From Mesorhizobium jarvisii (GTDB taxonomy: Bacteria; Pseudomonadota; Alphaproteobacteria; Rhizobiales; Rhizobiaceae): 64,000 nt of DNA. The stretch spans positions 62,001 through 126,000 of the forward strand of contig NZ_QZXA01000005.1 of the NCBI RefSeq assembly GCF_003601985.1, in the 5' to 3' direction. The translations under genes were made by a program, and so were the position numbers. Shown in pieces: positions 7,875-17,569 of the stretch; the stretch's first letter is position 1; each line of letters starts with the position of its first letter. The notes under the pieces were generated by a model. The model worked only from the letters and a program-made list of their open reading frames with translations. It was not told where the DNA came from and did no database searches.

Positions 7875-8285
7875 TCAGCGGGTGGCTGGAGATAGCCCCG
7901 ACACCGATCGCACGCTCGTGCTGGAGAAAACCACAAAGGCAAATATCAGCACAGCAGTAGCCACCATCAGCGAGCCGGCAGCGACGACCGGCTCAAGCGC
8001 TGAATACCCTCCATGCAGCATCAGATACAGCGCAGGCAGCATGATCACCAGTCCGACGTTATAGAGACCGTAGTGGATCATTGCGATTTTCCGCTCCGCC
8101 TTAGCCGGGTTGAGCGCGTAGTACCCACCGAATATAGCGCTGGTGACCCATCCGAGCAGATTGATGTGAGCATGGGCCGGGAAGGAACCGTGGTCGCCGG
8201 AGATTGCCATCTGCAAGCCGGCGCCGATCCCCAGGATAAGCCACACAACAGCCGTTTTAAAAAAGAGATTCGAAACCTTAGGCAT
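7875..8285 (-). CDS. Four-helix membrane protein, cytochrome oxidase subunit I-like fold fragment
   Basis: A 136-aa protein with four hydrophobic segments and the motif AHAHINLLGWV, in which histidines sit as in the haem-copper oxidase/NorB superfamily. Proteins of this size and start (MPKVSNLFFKTAVVWLI) are often annotated as cytochrome-c oxidase subunit-like in rhizobia, but they are far too short to be a catalytic subunit. The start at 8285 has GGGGAGAAG upstream; the frame itself opens at 8354. A role in haem or gas sensing is possible but is inference. Confidence 0.65.
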   Translation of the reverse strand: MPKVSNLFFKTAVVWLILGIGAGLQMAISGDHGSFPAHAHINLLGWVTSAIFGGYYALNPAKAERKIAMIHYGLYNVGLVIMLPALYLMLHGGYSALEPVVAAGSLMVATAVLIFAFVVFSSTSVRSVSGLSPATR

Positions 8286-8401
8286 GACACTTCTCCCCAA
8301 AAAGCGCTGAAAATCAACGCGCGATATTAAGGGGCTGCTAAAATAGCAATGCAATCAAAAACAACGCCAATCCGGCGGTGCGTGCTGTTGCGCAACCGCG
8401 C

Positions 8402-8713
8402 CTAGGCCTGTCCAAGCCCCTTCCCTGGCTCGGATGGCTGGAGCAGAGCGCCACCATATTGCGTCCATAGATGTTCGCAGTCCCATACCCTCAAGCTAGG
8501 CGTTCCAGGTTCCCCGTACAGGACCATTGCACTGCGAACATCGTAGCCAAGCACGGACGCGTTGGCGACGAATTGGATAGCGCACCCCAAGCTGATGCCG
8601 CCGATCCGTGTTTCCTTTTTACTGGTGAGATCGATCACGCCGAAGATTTCCGCATCTGCTCCTTTGCCGGCCAATACAGCCGTCGATCTCGCGTCGTCCA
8701 AGGCAAGAAGCAT
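8402..8713 (-). CDS. Hypothetical protein
   Basis: About 103 aa from the ATG at 8713 (GGGGGA seven bases upstream), or 111 aa from a GTG at 8737 that directly abuts AGGAG. The sequence has a beta-rich feel (EIFGVIDLTSKKETRIGGIS, then SAMVLYGEPGTPSLRVWDCE) and no signal peptide. I do not recognise the family. Confidence 0.45.
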   Translation of the reverse strand: MLLALDDARSTAVLAGKGADAEIFGVIDLTSKKETRIGGISLGCAIQFVANASVLGYDVRSAMVLYGEPGTPSLRVWDCEHLWTQYGGALLQPSEPGKGLGQA

Positions 8714-8930
8714 CGCGGAATCCCCCGTAACTACCACCTCCTAACTTGTATGGGCGAAATTTGTTCCGCGCAGGGGTCAGGGGCATCCTCGGGCTCACTT
8801 GGTTGACCTGTTTCAGGCTCAAGTGCCACCGCTGGAAATACGCGGGTTTGAACAGCTCACAACGCCACAAATCAACGGAACTGGTTGCTCATAAGCGCGT
8901 TCCTCTGAGGGCCTAAACCGGAGCGTAAAC

Positions 8931-9152
8931 ATGGACGACGACCTGCGGCTGAAACTCAAGGACTTGAGTGCGAGCATGCAAAGCAGGGCTAGCGAACTAG
9001 CGTTGCCCGGTGGGAACACGGATATTTCCGCGCTGATGTCCGGAATCGCAGTCACATTGGAGGCGCTTGTGGTGATCGCCGAAGAAACGCGGGTTCCCCG
9101 TTCTGGGCCGAGTTTAGAGCCCGGCGAGGATGGCAAGGTGACTAAGCAATAG
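8931..9152 (+). CDS. Hypothetical protein
   Basis: A 73-aa acidic protein (MDDDLRLKLKDLSASMQSRA) with an internal hydrophobic-helical part (ISALMSGIAVTLEALVVIAEE). CGGAGCG lies about six bases before the ATG. No family recognised and no neighbour that hints at a function. It is the last gene before the tRNA-Gln scar. Confidence 0.5.
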   Translation: MDDDLRLKLKDLSASMQSRASELALPGGNTDISALMSGIAVTLEALVVIAEETRVPRSGPSLEPGEDGKVTKQ

Positions 9153-9355
9153 GACGAACACCGGTAGGGCGTCTCCTTCAAACACTATAAGCTTGGAATC
9201 GCATCCCTGATGGTTGCCGAAAGTCCGCCGATGGCGCTGCCATGAAAGCCATCGAAAGCCGATTGATTGCCGCCTAGTGCAGCCTGTACGACGCATTTCA
9301 TGCAACAGATATGCAACGGATTGGCTGATTAGCGTTTAAAATCAAAGAGTATCAA

Positions 9356-9400
9356 AACACTCTGACTTCGTTAGTCCTGGTTCGAATCCAGGTTCCCCAG
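9356..9400 (+). other. 3' fragment of tRNA-Gln(CUG), probable attachment-site scar
   Basis: The stretch reads as the 3' part of a tRNA: an anticodon loop with CTCTGACTT (anticodon CTG), a perfect T-arm (CCTGG TTCGAAT CCAGG) and the 3' acceptor strand TTCCCCA. The matching 5' half (expected acceptor TGGGGAA) is not present upstream, so it cannot fold into a tRNA. Integrative elements that target tRNA 3' ends leave exactly such a direct-repeat fragment at their far end. Given the orientation, the element would lie to the left, with the intact tRNA-Gln beyond the window start. Confidence 0.75.
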
Positions 9401-9436
9401 ACTAAATTACACCCAGGCGGTGGTCCTTTGAAACAC

Positions 9437-9466
9437 AAAAACCGCCCCGGTTAGACCGGGACGGTT
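9437..9466 (-). terminator. Terminator downstream of the DUF982 gene at 9646
   Basis: AACCGCCCCGGT pairs with ACCGGGACGGTT with one mismatch and a TAG loop. Read on the minus strand it is followed by TTTTTGTGTTT, so it would terminate leftward transcription from the DUF982 gene. Confidence 0.65.
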
Positions 9467-9645
9467 ATAGATTTATGATAGAATTGGTGGGCTCGGAGGA
9501 CATATTAAGATCATTGATTTTATTGGCTTTTTCGTGGGCCAAAATCAGAAATCTTCCCGTATCGTTCCGTGTGATTCCGTTATCGACCTCGTCCAGTCTA
9601 ATTTCACTGGCCTATACGCGCACTAGAAAAGTCCTGAACAGAAGG

Positions 9646-9945
9646 TCAGAGACTGCGCCCAGAAACGGACAGCTTTTGATCAGCCCCGGCCAGTGGCGAA
9701 AAATCGGATCTGGCCAGCACCCCGGCTATCCTGGCAAAGCTGACAAATGCCTGTCGCGCCTCTTCGGTTGTCATCTGCTCGGCGATTGCGGCGTTGCAGC
9801 TCCTCACCGCGCAGTTGTATACCGGCCCCCGACGGGCCGTCGGCCATTGATTCAAGTATACGAGCGCCTCCCGCACCGATCCGATGTCGTGTATCACGTC
9901 AGCGGTCTTAACCTGCACGGGGGCAAGGAAAGCCAGACTGGTCAT
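9646..9945 (-). CDS. DUF982 family protein (paralogue 1 of 4)
   Basis: A 99-aa protein with the DUF982 pattern: a beta-hairpin start (PVQVKTADVIHDIGSVREAL), LNQWP, then CAVRSCNAAI and EEARQAFVSFARIAGVL. The family is small, abundant in rhizobia and of unknown function. GGGAG lies seven bases before the ATG. Three further paralogues occur at 12723, 16606 and 16952, all in the stress-gene block, which suggests this family belongs to the island rather than the core genome. Confidence 0.75.
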   Translation of the reverse strand: MTSLAFLAPVQVKTADVIHDIGSVREALVYLNQWPTARRGPVYNCAVRSCNAAIAEQMTTEEARQAFVSFARIAGVLARSDFSPLAGADQKLSVSGRSL

Positions 9946-10084
9946 TTGTTAACTCCCTGGGGTTGCAAGGTTGATTCAGCATCCCATGACGGCTCTTTCA
10001 TTTGAGGCTGTTGGACGTCATTTGACGTTCCTCGCCATCTGCGAGGACCGGGGCTCATCGAGCCCCGGCCTTGCTTCGCGACCG

Positions 10085-10594
10085 TCATTTGTTGCCGTTG
10101 ATTGCGATGCGCTTGGTGTTTGCCTGCGCCTTTTTGGACTTGGGCAATGTCACGGTGAGCACACCGTTCTTGAACGTCGCCGCCACCTTGTCGTCTTCAA
10201 CCTCACGGCCGAGACTAAAGCGCCGCTCAAAACGCCCATAATAGCGTTCGCTGAACTGGCGGTCCTTGTCCTCGGTCTCCGCCTTCTTCTCGCCGCGAAG
10301 TGTCAGAACACCATCATCCAGCATGACCTCGACGTCGTTTTCATCGAGGCCAGGGATTTCGGCCGTCACCCGGATTTCCTGATCGGTTTCCGAGAACTCC
10401 ACGCTTGGCCAAGTGCCGTTGAGAGGGGCCATGCGGCCCAGCGCCGAAGGCGTGTCAAAACCGCGGAACACCTCGTCGAATAGCCGGTTGACATTGCGGT
10501 GCAACGACAGGAACGGATCCATGTCGTCACCGCGATAAATGCTCGGTGCCTGGCTGCCGCCACGGCTCCAGGGAATCAAGTCACGTACGCTCAT
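10085..10594 (-). CDS. Hsp20/alpha-crystallin small heat-shock protein
   Basis: A 169-aa chaperone that holds unfolding proteins without ATP. The alpha-crystallin domain runs from about residue 60 (WPSVEFSETDQEIRVTAEIP) to the signature FKNGVLTVTLPK; the N-terminal arm starts MSVRDLIPWSRGG, the class A2 type. AAGGAG precedes the ATG at 10594. It is the second gene of a two-gene unit, 79 bp after the other Hsp20 gene; that spacer holds a GC-rich hairpin (CGCACCC/GGGTGCG) but no ROSE motif of its own, so it is probably controlled through the upstream promoter. Confidence 0.9.
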   Translation of the reverse strand: MSVRDLIPWSRGGSQAPSIYRGDDMDPFLSLHRNVNRLFDEVFRGFDTPSALGRMAPLNGTWPSVEFSETDQEIRVTAEIPGLDENDVEVMLDDGVLTLRGEKKAETEDKDRQFSERYYGRFERRFSLGREVEDDKVAATFKNGVLTVTLPKSKKAQANTKRIAINGNK

Positions 10595-10673
10595 TTGATC
10601 CTTCTCCTTTCCGTGTTGGGTCGCACCCGGACCCCACCCACGACAGGACGGGGTGCGGGCCGACCGCCAAAGA

Positions 10674-11141
10674 TCAGGCCGCCGCGCTTTCAATGCGCTT
10701 GGACGCCGCCTTCTTGTCGGTCTCGACATTGATCGCGATGCGGCGCGGCTTCATCTCCTCGGGAATTTCTTTCTTGAGGTCGATGATCAGCAGACCGTTT
10801 TCGAGCTTTGCCCCGACAATGGTCACATGATCGGCTAGTTCGAAGCGGCGCGCGAACGACCTCAACGCCAAGCCATGATGGAGGTACTGAACCTCGTCGT
10901 CCTCTGTCTTGGCGCCCTCGATCACGAGCATATTTGGCTCCTGCGTGATCGTAAGCTCATCTTCCCCGAAACCGGCGACCGCGAGGACAATGCGGTAGGT
11001 GTCTTCGCCGAGCTTGGCGATATCATAGGGCGGCCAGTTGTCCGCGTTCTGTGGCGGGCTGGCGTTTTCGAGCAGGTTGAAGATGCGGTCAAAGCCGATG
11101 CTCGACCGATAGAAGGGGGAAAAGTCCAGGTTCGTTCTCAT
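10674..11141 (-). CDS. Hsp20/alpha-crystallin small heat-shock protein (IbpA-like)
   Basis: A 155-aa class A small heat-shock protein: N-terminus MRTNLDFSPFYRSSIGFDRIF, core DNWPPYDIAKLGEDTYRIVLA, and the conserved LENGLLIIDLKKEIPEE near the end. These form oligomers that bind aggregating proteins for later refolding by DnaK/ClpB. The start at 11141 is set by GGAGG, which is itself paired in a ROSE-type hairpin directly upstream, so translation should be heat-gated. First gene of a pair with 10085-10594. Confidence 0.9.
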   Translation of the reverse strand: MRTNLDFSPFYRSSIGFDRIFNLLENASPPQNADNWPPYDIAKLGEDTYRIVLAVAGFGEDELTITQEPNMLVIEGAKTEDDEVQYLHHGLALRSFARRFELADHVTIVGAKLENGLLIIDLKKEIPEEMKPRRIAINVETDKKAASKRIESAAA

Positions 11142-11230
11142 AACTACATCCTCCTTGGAGCAACATAGGTACGAGGGAACGCCAAGAAGCATGGCGCTCC
11201 CTGACACATCGGCCCCTTGTGCGGCGACCG
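11142..11230 (-). promoter_or_regulatory. ROSE-type RNA thermometer
   Basis: In the 5' leader of the IbpA-like gene, TTGCTCC pairs with the Shine-Dalgarno GGAGGAT (plus-strand bases 11144-11168), leaving one G unpaired. This is the conserved TTGCT motif with bulged G known from ROSE elements of rhizobial Hsp20 genes. A second, ten-pair stem (GGGAGCGCCA/TGGCGTTCCC, 11175-11201) lies just upstream, as in the multi-hairpin ROSE layout. At high temperature the last hairpin opens and frees the ribosome site. Confidence 0.8.
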
Positions 11231-11373
11231 ACGAGGAATGAGTTGGGAATTGACTTCCGCTGCGTCAAGAGGGACCGCCAAGGCAGTTTCGCGACCGCCT
11301 TCGAAATGGCTGGTGGCAAGCGCTCCATCGAATACCCATCTGCTTCGCTGGTATTTCGAACGGAGGAAAAAGG

Positions 11374-11631
11374 ATGCCCATGACACGCCAAGACGTTGTC
11401 TCGGTTCTCGGACCCGTGGACAACGCGACGATTGCGGAAATCATCGCGTCCGGTGCCTCGCTTGAGGAGTTGAGAGAGGCATGGGCCTGGGCCTTCGGTG
11501 ACGAGGCGTTGATGAGCCAGGGACGACCGCTGCCGGGAACACGGGTGGCAGCGCTAATCGACCTGATCGAGCCCGATGACGAAGGCGACGTGGCAGATCC
11601 GGCCCGGGCGCATCCGGGCGTCGGTAGTTGA
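11374..11631 (+). CDS. Conserved rhizobial hypothetical protein
   Basis: An 85-aa acidic protein (MPMTRQDVVSVLGPVDNATI, then AEIIASGASLEELREAWAW, and GRPLPGTRVAALIDLIEP). It looks like a small helical protein that I have seen often beside stress genes in rhizobia, without known function. An unusually good ribosome site (CGGAGGAAAAAGG) supports the start. It is transcribed away from the Hsp20 pair. Confidence 0.65.
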   Translation: MPMTRQDVVSVLGPVDNATIAEIIASGASLEELREAWAWAFGDEALMSQGRPLPGTRVAALIDLIEPDDEGDVADPARAHPGVGS

Positions 11632-11874
11632 TCAGAGATGCATGGATCGCCACGCTATTCCAACGATTCCAAGCGCGCCGTTTAAGGTCTTGAGGATGCT
11701 CGCAGATTTGGACGGCCTCGCCCGACAACGGTGTGTCGTTGGCATGACAGTTTGCGAGGCCGTCGCTGCAAGTGTCTTGCCAGCCCTTATTCCTGAAAGA
11801 CTGCGAAGACGACTATTGGCCGACAGTGTAGGCCGCCCAGGAGTAGGCCAGAGCGGCCCTCACTAGCCATCAGA

Positions 11875-12096
11875 TCATTTGCAAGCAGCCAGTTCCTTCA
11901 ATGCCTTTTCGGCATCGGCCTTGCTTGTATACGTCTTATTGCCGGCATCGGTCAGTTTTGTGCCGTCCGGTTTTTTGGTCACCACCTCACACTTCTTGGT
12001 CGCCGCATCCTTAGCCACCCAGTACTCCGTGGCTGCAAATGCAGGGATGCTGAAAATGGCGACAAGAGCACTGGCGATTGCGACTTTGCGGATCAT
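11875..12096 (-). CDS. Small secreted protein
   Basis: A 73-aa protein with a Sec signal peptide (MIRKVAIASALVAIFSIPAFA). The mature domain of about 52 residues contains KKCEVVTKKPDGTKL and ends ELAACK; the two cysteines could pair. TGGAGG lies eight bases before the ATG at 12096. Short periplasmic proteins of this kind with an EYWVAKD start are common in rhizobia; the role is unknown. Confidence 0.65.
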   Translation of the reverse strand: MIRKVAIASALVAIFSIPAFAATEYWVAKDAATKKCEVVTKKPDGTKLTDAGNKTYTSKADAEKALKELAACK

Positions 12097-12722
12097 TGCT
12101 AACCTCCATTCAATGCCAGCCCAAAAAGGGCACATTGCATTTTGATCGCCAACGATTTTGGCGCCATTTTGACATCAAGACCCGACGCATCGCGCAGGCC
12201 TCAGGGGTGACACGCCTTGGGGCAACGACCGGAACCATCATGCGCTTCAACGGGAGCGTTTCATCCGTCGCCCCTGCCGTGCTGTAGCAAGTGGCCTGCC
12301 TCGATCCGGCTGGCACTTCAGCAGCAAGCACGATCGCAAGACCAGCTACTAATCCTTGGTCGGGGGCAGCTTTGGCACACAGTCAACAGGTTCGCCGCAG
12401 CGCGAGGTATCGGGCAACGATCTGAAATTTGCCTTCTCTGTCAGTCTGCCGGACCAGTTTCGCAAACAAGAGCGCGAAACATGCCATCGTGAGGACAATG
12501 ATGATCAAGCGAATAAACGGCAATGGCGTAGTCTCCGCTCGTGTTCATGAGGCGAAGCGCAAACTGCCGACGAGTTTGGCGAGTTCGCTCAGCTTTCGAT
12601 GTCCAGCTTCCCTATCGATCGGAGATGCCCACAATCGTCCAGGATCCTAGTCGATTCCTCACCCCGTGGCACCGCTGACGTTATCGATCGGGTGCGCGGC
12701 ACGACCGCCGCCGCACGCGAGA
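12097..12722. other. No recognisable gene
   Basis: This 626-base stretch holds the promoter side of the secreted-protein gene and several overlapping open frames of up to 90 codons without ribosome sites or familiar motifs. I see no tRNA or clear terminator. It may be decayed coding sequence. Confidence 0.4.
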
Positions 12723-13031
12723 TCAACCGCCAGCGCGACGGCCTGCACCGCCAATCTTGGGCCCTGTCATCCAAGGCGGTGCCGCGGGAACATCCTCAAT
12801 GACACCAACCCTGCGTGCCCAAGTCGTAAATGTCTTGTGTGCCGCATCGACGGACTTTCGACCGTCATATGCGGAGTAGCAAGTGTCACTCGCCGCTGCG
12901 TGAAGCAGGCCGCGCCTTTCGAGCGGCCATTCCTCAAGAAACTCTATCGCATCCATGACACAAGCGATCCTTCGGAGAGCGAAGCTATCATCTCGTACGA
13001 AGATCGCCTGTTCGAACATTCCATCTTCCAT
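12723..13031 (-). CDS. DUF982 family protein (paralogue 2 of 4, divergent)
   Basis: A 102-aa protein that keeps the family skeleton (RRIACVMDAIEFLEEWPLERR, DTCYSAYDG, AHKTFTTWARRVGVI) but departs from it more than the other three. GGGAGG lies six bases before the ATG. The C-terminal 20 residues (PPWMTGPKIGG...) are outside the domain. Unknown function; part of the island's DUF982 set. Confidence 0.6.
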   Translation of the reverse strand: MEDGMFEQAIFVRDDSFALRRIACVMDAIEFLEEWPLERRGLLHAAASDTCYSAYDGRKSVDAAHKTFTTWARRVGVIEDVPAAPPWMTGPKIGGAGRRAGG

Positions 13032-13255
13032 GGTGACCTCCCTTCAAACAGTGTGGCAACCGATCCTGCCTCGCCTCTGCGTGGCAAGGATCCGGCAAGT
13101 CGACGAGCTTGGACGCCATAGCAAACAAGACGGAATTCGGCCCGACATCCGCCAAGCTGCGCTCGACATAGAAAGAGATTGGAAAGACCTCTTTTGGGTT
13201 CAAGGGGTGTCGGCAGCCGGACGGGGTGGCGCTGGTCGCCACGATTGGGCGCCGG

Positions 13256-13525
13256 CTATTGAATGGTAAAAATGCCGTCTACCGCCTGCCATTCGGAAGG
13301 CCGGATCAAGCGGTGATGGGCAACGCGCACGGAATGGAGCGCGCCTTCGAGTTCGCGCTCCCAGTAATTCAGAAACCCTTTCAGAGTGGGGAATTCCGGT
13401 GCGAGATCGTATTCCTGCCAAACGTAGAGCTGCAAAAGGCTTGGATGATCGGGGAGATGGTAGTGGATCTCCGCGGTTGTGAGACCGTAGCCCTCCATCT
13501 GCAGCCGGAATTCCCTGCTGACCAT
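13256..13525 (-). CDS. Usg family protein
   Basis: An 89-aa protein beginning MVSREFRLQMEGYGLTTAEI and containing HPSLLQLYVWQEYDLAPEFP and HSVRVAHHRLIRP. This matches the Usg family, first named for a gene next to a tryptophan operon; its function is unknown. AAGGAGA precedes the ATG. It lies 23 bp downstream of 13549-13893 on the same strand, so the two probably form an operon. In rhizobia Usg genes recur near chaperone genes, as here. Confidence 0.8.
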   Translation of the reverse strand: MVSREFRLQMEGYGLTTAEIHYHLPDHPSLLQLYVWQEYDLAPEFPTLKGFLNYWERELEGALHSVRVAHHRLIRPSEWQAVDGIFTIQ

Positions 13526-13548
13526 GCGTCTCTCCTTCCTTGTTGCAT

Positions 13549-13893
13549 TCAGGCGTCAAGGTTTTGCGGGCGTTCTCGGTCCCGCCGTTCCTTGAAGTCA
13601 CTGGCAAGCTCGGCGCGACTATCGTCCAGTCGGCGAAGTGCATCCATGACGGCGTCGAACGTCACCGGGCAAGGAGCACCCGGTGGCTTTCGCAGCGCGG
13701 GCATTGATTCGACAGCGCAAGCATCCGATGCCCATGAGGCAAGAATGGCGCGCTTTTCCTGAGTGTCGAGCGTGCGGTCGTCCACCACCTCATCGGGGTG
13801 ATTAAAGTGCCGCGCCGGAAACAGCAGGCGGTCAAGCGAAGGATCAGAGGCCTCAGGGGCGATCAAGGGCATTTTCGACAAGGTTCGTTCCAT
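13549..13893 (-). CDS. Conserved rhizobial hypothetical protein, operon with Usg
   Basis: A 114-aa protein with LLFPARHFNHPDEVVDD and TQEKRAILASWASDACAVES, a pattern I recognise from small rhizobial proteins usually annotated as hypothetical. GGAGA lies seven bases before the ATG at 13893; the open frame runs to 14037 but has no such site. The C-terminal 20 residues are highly charged. First gene of the unit with Usg and divergent from groESL. Confidence 0.65.
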   Translation of the reverse strand: MERTLSKMPLIAPEASDPSLDRLLFPARHFNHPDEVVDDRTLDTQEKRAILASWASDACAVESMPALRKPPGAPCPVTFDAVMDALRRLDDSRAELASDFKERRDRERPQNLDA

Positions 13894-14049
13894 CGATGGT
13901 CTCCGTTTCCTGACAATCTCCTTGGCACCGTTGGTGTTGCAGTGATCCCTTTCGGGACTCCAACCGCAAAAAATTTCGATGAGTTCGGGTCGAATTTCAA
14001 GACCTGGAATCGCGCGTCCCAGCGAAAATAGCTTCATGAATTCATGTCC

Positions 14050-14099
14050 CTAGCACTCTCGAATGCAGAGCGCCAAAATTTTTCTGGCGAGCCCTTGAA
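14050..14099 (+). promoter_or_regulatory. Degenerate CIRCE operator and possible heat-shock promoter of groESL
   Basis: CTAGCACTC, nine bases, GAGCGCCAA (14050-14076) matches the CIRCE inverted repeat TTAGCACTC-N9-GAGTGCTAA at 15 of 18 positions; CIRCE is bound by the HrcA repressor. CTTGAA at 14094-14099 fits the -35 of an alphaproteobacterial RpoH promoter, although I see only a weak -10 downstream. Both would control groES, which starts 135 bases on. The rest of the 13894-14233 spacer shows nothing else. Confidence 0.65.
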
Positions 14100-14233
14100 A
14101 CTCGAAAATTCCAAAACTAGCTCGATATGCGCGCGATGCCTGAGAAAGGGGTCGCGACGCCCTGCACCGGTCCGATATTGCCGGTCCGGTGTGGAGGAAC
14201 CTCAAAAATCTGTTTGTCCTGAAGGAGAACGAC

Positions 14234-14548
14234 ATGACGTTCCGTCCATTGCACGATCGTATCCTGGTTCGCCGCATCGAGGCCGAAGAGAAGACGGCCG
14301 GCGGTATCATCATCCCCGACACTGCCAAGGAGAAGCCGCAGGAGGGCGAAGTCATCGCCGTCGGCCCGGGTGCGCGCGACGAGAGCGGCAAGCTCACGCC
14401 GCTCGATGTCAAGGCCGGCGACCGCATCTTGTTCGGCAAATGGTCCGGCACCGAGATCAAGCTCAATGGCGAGGACCTGCTGATCATGAAGGAAAGCGAC
14501 GTGATGGGCGTGATCGAGCAGATCTCGGCGGTCAAGAAGGCCGCCTGA
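14234..14548 (+). CDS. groES: Co-chaperonin GroES
   Basis: A 104-aa protein that caps the GroEL ring. It opens [20 protein letters not shown] and includes the mobile-loop [13 protein letters not shown] and the roof sequence [17 protein letters not shown] lies six bases before the ATG at 14234. groEL follows 55 bp later with its own ribosome site. The CIRCE-like operator upstream implies HrcA control. Rhizobia usually have several groESL sets; this one lies in the accessory region. Confidence 0.97.
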   Translation: MTFRPLHDRILVRRIEAEEKTAGGIIIPDTAKEKPQEGEVIAVGPGARDESGKLTPLDVKAGDRILFGKWSGTEIKLNGEDLLIMKESDVMGVIEQISAVKKAA

Positions 14549-14591
14549 CCGAGGCTTCAACCGCAATCCAGTCAATGAAGCTGCCTATTGA

Positions 14592-16232
<1,641 letters not shown>

Positions 16233-16243
16233 TGGTAACGGCT

Positions 16244-16270
16244 GTGTCCGCGCCCGGTGGGCGCGGACAC
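16244..16270 (+). terminator. Strong hairpin after groEL without a T-run
   Basis: GTGTCCGCGCCC pairs perfectly with GGGCGCGGACAC around a GGT loop, 12 bases after the groEL stop. No T-run follows, so it may stabilise the groESL mRNA end rather than terminate, leaving read-through into the downstream genes. Confidence 0.55.
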
Positions 16271-16290
16271 CCTGACAAATGGGTAGAGCC

Positions 16291-16521
16291 ATGAACGTGA
16301 TGAACTTGAACGTAATCCCCCCGCCGTCGCGTGCGGCCACCGATCTGAACTACGAAGCAGACCTGAAGGTTGCGCTTGACCCGATACTGGTCGAGTTGCT
16401 CGACAGAGCAGAGGCCGCGGGTTGGGACCGGCGCAAAGCGGCATACACGGTGATGTTTCTGGCTGCGCGGAATCTTACCGACAGCAAAGGCCCTCCTGGA
16501 AACGGGAGTTCGGCAGGCTAA
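16291..16521 (+). CDS. Conserved hypothetical protein downstream of groEL
   Basis: A 76-aa protein (80 aa if the ATG at 16279 is used) whose second half reads DLKVALDPILVELLDRAEAA and AAYTVMFLAARNLTD. It is helical, without signal peptide or cysteines. I have no family name for it. The short distance to groEL and the lack of a clear terminator suggest that it may be co-expressed. Confidence 0.55.
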   Translation: MNVMNLNVIPPPSRAATDLNYEADLKVALDPILVELLDRAEAAGWDRRKAAYTVMFLAARNLTDSKGPPGNGSSAG

Positions 16522-16605
16522 GGCGCGACGCACGCAATCTATCGCGCACGCGCCGTGGGAACGGCTTCCGATCGACTGAGCCAATCACGTGAAACGGAGG
16601 AAAGC

Positions 16606-16926
16606 ATGGAACACAATCAATTTCAGCATCCCGTGAGGGTGCTCGTGGGTCTTGGGTTTCCGACCAACATTCAAAGCGTAAAAGACGCCTTTGTCCTGCT
16701 GGATGAATGGCCGCCATCGAAGCGAAACCCTGCTCATGGCGTGGCGCTCAATGCCTGTCGGGCAGCCCTCGCCGGCGAGGTGGATGCCGAAACCGCTCGC
16801 AGCACTTTTATTGCCTTCGCCCGCCGCATGGATCTGCTTGTACCGGACGCAGGCGACATCGTCGCGGCCAAGGCAGTCGGCGCTTTCGGAGCCGCTTCGA
16901 CAGGCCCCTACAACAAGCCGATGTAA
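16606..16926 (+). CDS. DUF982 family protein (paralogue 3 of 4)
   Basis: A 106-aa protein with FQHPVRVLVGLGFPTNIQSV, LLDEWPPSKRNPAHGVALNA and ETARSTFIAFARRMDLL, a full DUF982 pattern. ACGGAGGAAAGC before the ATG at 16606 is a strong ribosome site. It is followed 25 bp later by a fourth paralogue, so the two form a tandem pair downstream of groESL. Confidence 0.75.
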   Translation: MEHNQFQHPVRVLVGLGFPTNIQSVKDAFVLLDEWPPSKRNPAHGVALNACRAALAGEVDAETARSTFIAFARRMDLLVPDAGDIVAAKAVGAFGAASTGPYNKPM

Positions 16927-16951
16927 TCTGTCCGTGGGAACGGAGAAAGCT

Positions 16952-17200
16952 ATGAGGGATATTCGATTTTCCGAACCAGTGAGACTGCGCGTGAGACCCT
17001 CAAGGGAGCGGGTGGTTGCCAGCAGTTGGGAAGCACTTGAGTGCCTTCATGACCAATGGCCAGAATGGGCGAGAGGACCAAGCTATCGAGCTGCCTGCCG
17101 CACTTGCCGCGACTCCTTGGACGGATGGCGGGCTCCGCAACAAGCAAGAAGGGCATTTTTGAAAGCGGCCCGTCGTGCAGGTTTGGTCCAGGCCTCATAG
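16952..17200 (+). CDS. DUF982 family protein (paralogue 4 of 4)
   Basis: An 82-aa protein: SEPVRLRVRPSRERVVASSW, CLHDQWPEWARGPSYRAACR and QARRAFLKAARRAGLV match DUF982. ACGGAGAAAGC precedes the ATG at 16952. The 3' end overlaps by six bases, tail to tail, with the integrase stub on the other strand. Unknown function. Confidence 0.7.
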   Translation: MRDIRFSEPVRLRVRPSRERVVASSWEALECLHDQWPEWARGPSYRAACRTCRDSLDGWRAPQQARRAFLKAARRAGLVQAS

Positions 17201-17473
17201 GTGCAGCCGGGCAGCATCGAAAAGCTGTTCGCGCGTGACGCGACGGCTTGCCGCCGCGCTTGGCGCTTTGCCCAGACGCGCATCAGCGAAAACCTTGTCC
17301 GTTTCCGCTGCCTTCCTCCTCGCCCTATCGGAAGCGACACGAAAGTCCGTGGTGTTGAGGCTCCGGGTTACCTGTTGCTTGCCGCCAAGCAGCGAGCGGA
17401 CCTCTTCGGGTATCCTGCGCACGTAAAAATAGGCGCTTTTCTTTCGTACAAGACCAGCGACTTTGCCACGCAA
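17195..17473 (-). pseudogene. N-terminal stub of a tyrosine integrase
   Basis: The protein RKKSAYFYVRRIPEEVRSLL, then TRSLNTTDFRVASDRARRKA matches the N-terminal arm-binding part of phage and island integrases, but it ends after about 90 residues, long before the core-binding and catalytic (R-H-R-Y) domains. It starts within 100 bases of the 3' end of tRNA-Ile2 and reads away from it, the usual place of an integrase in an element inserted in that tRNA. TTG at 17473 is a possible start. Most likely it is inactive and the island is locked in place. Confidence 0.7.
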
Positions 17474-17569
17474 ACCACCAAAATGTTGGAGCCGATGTTG
17501 GAACCATACAGGGCGGAAAGCGCTTTGGAAACAGCAGTTTGTAGGATTTACACAGGGTCTAGAGGACGA

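Noticed and set aside
9330..9400. Complete tRNA gene
   Set aside because: The D-arm and the 5' acceptor strand that should pair with TTCCCCA are absent, so it is only a 3' fragment.
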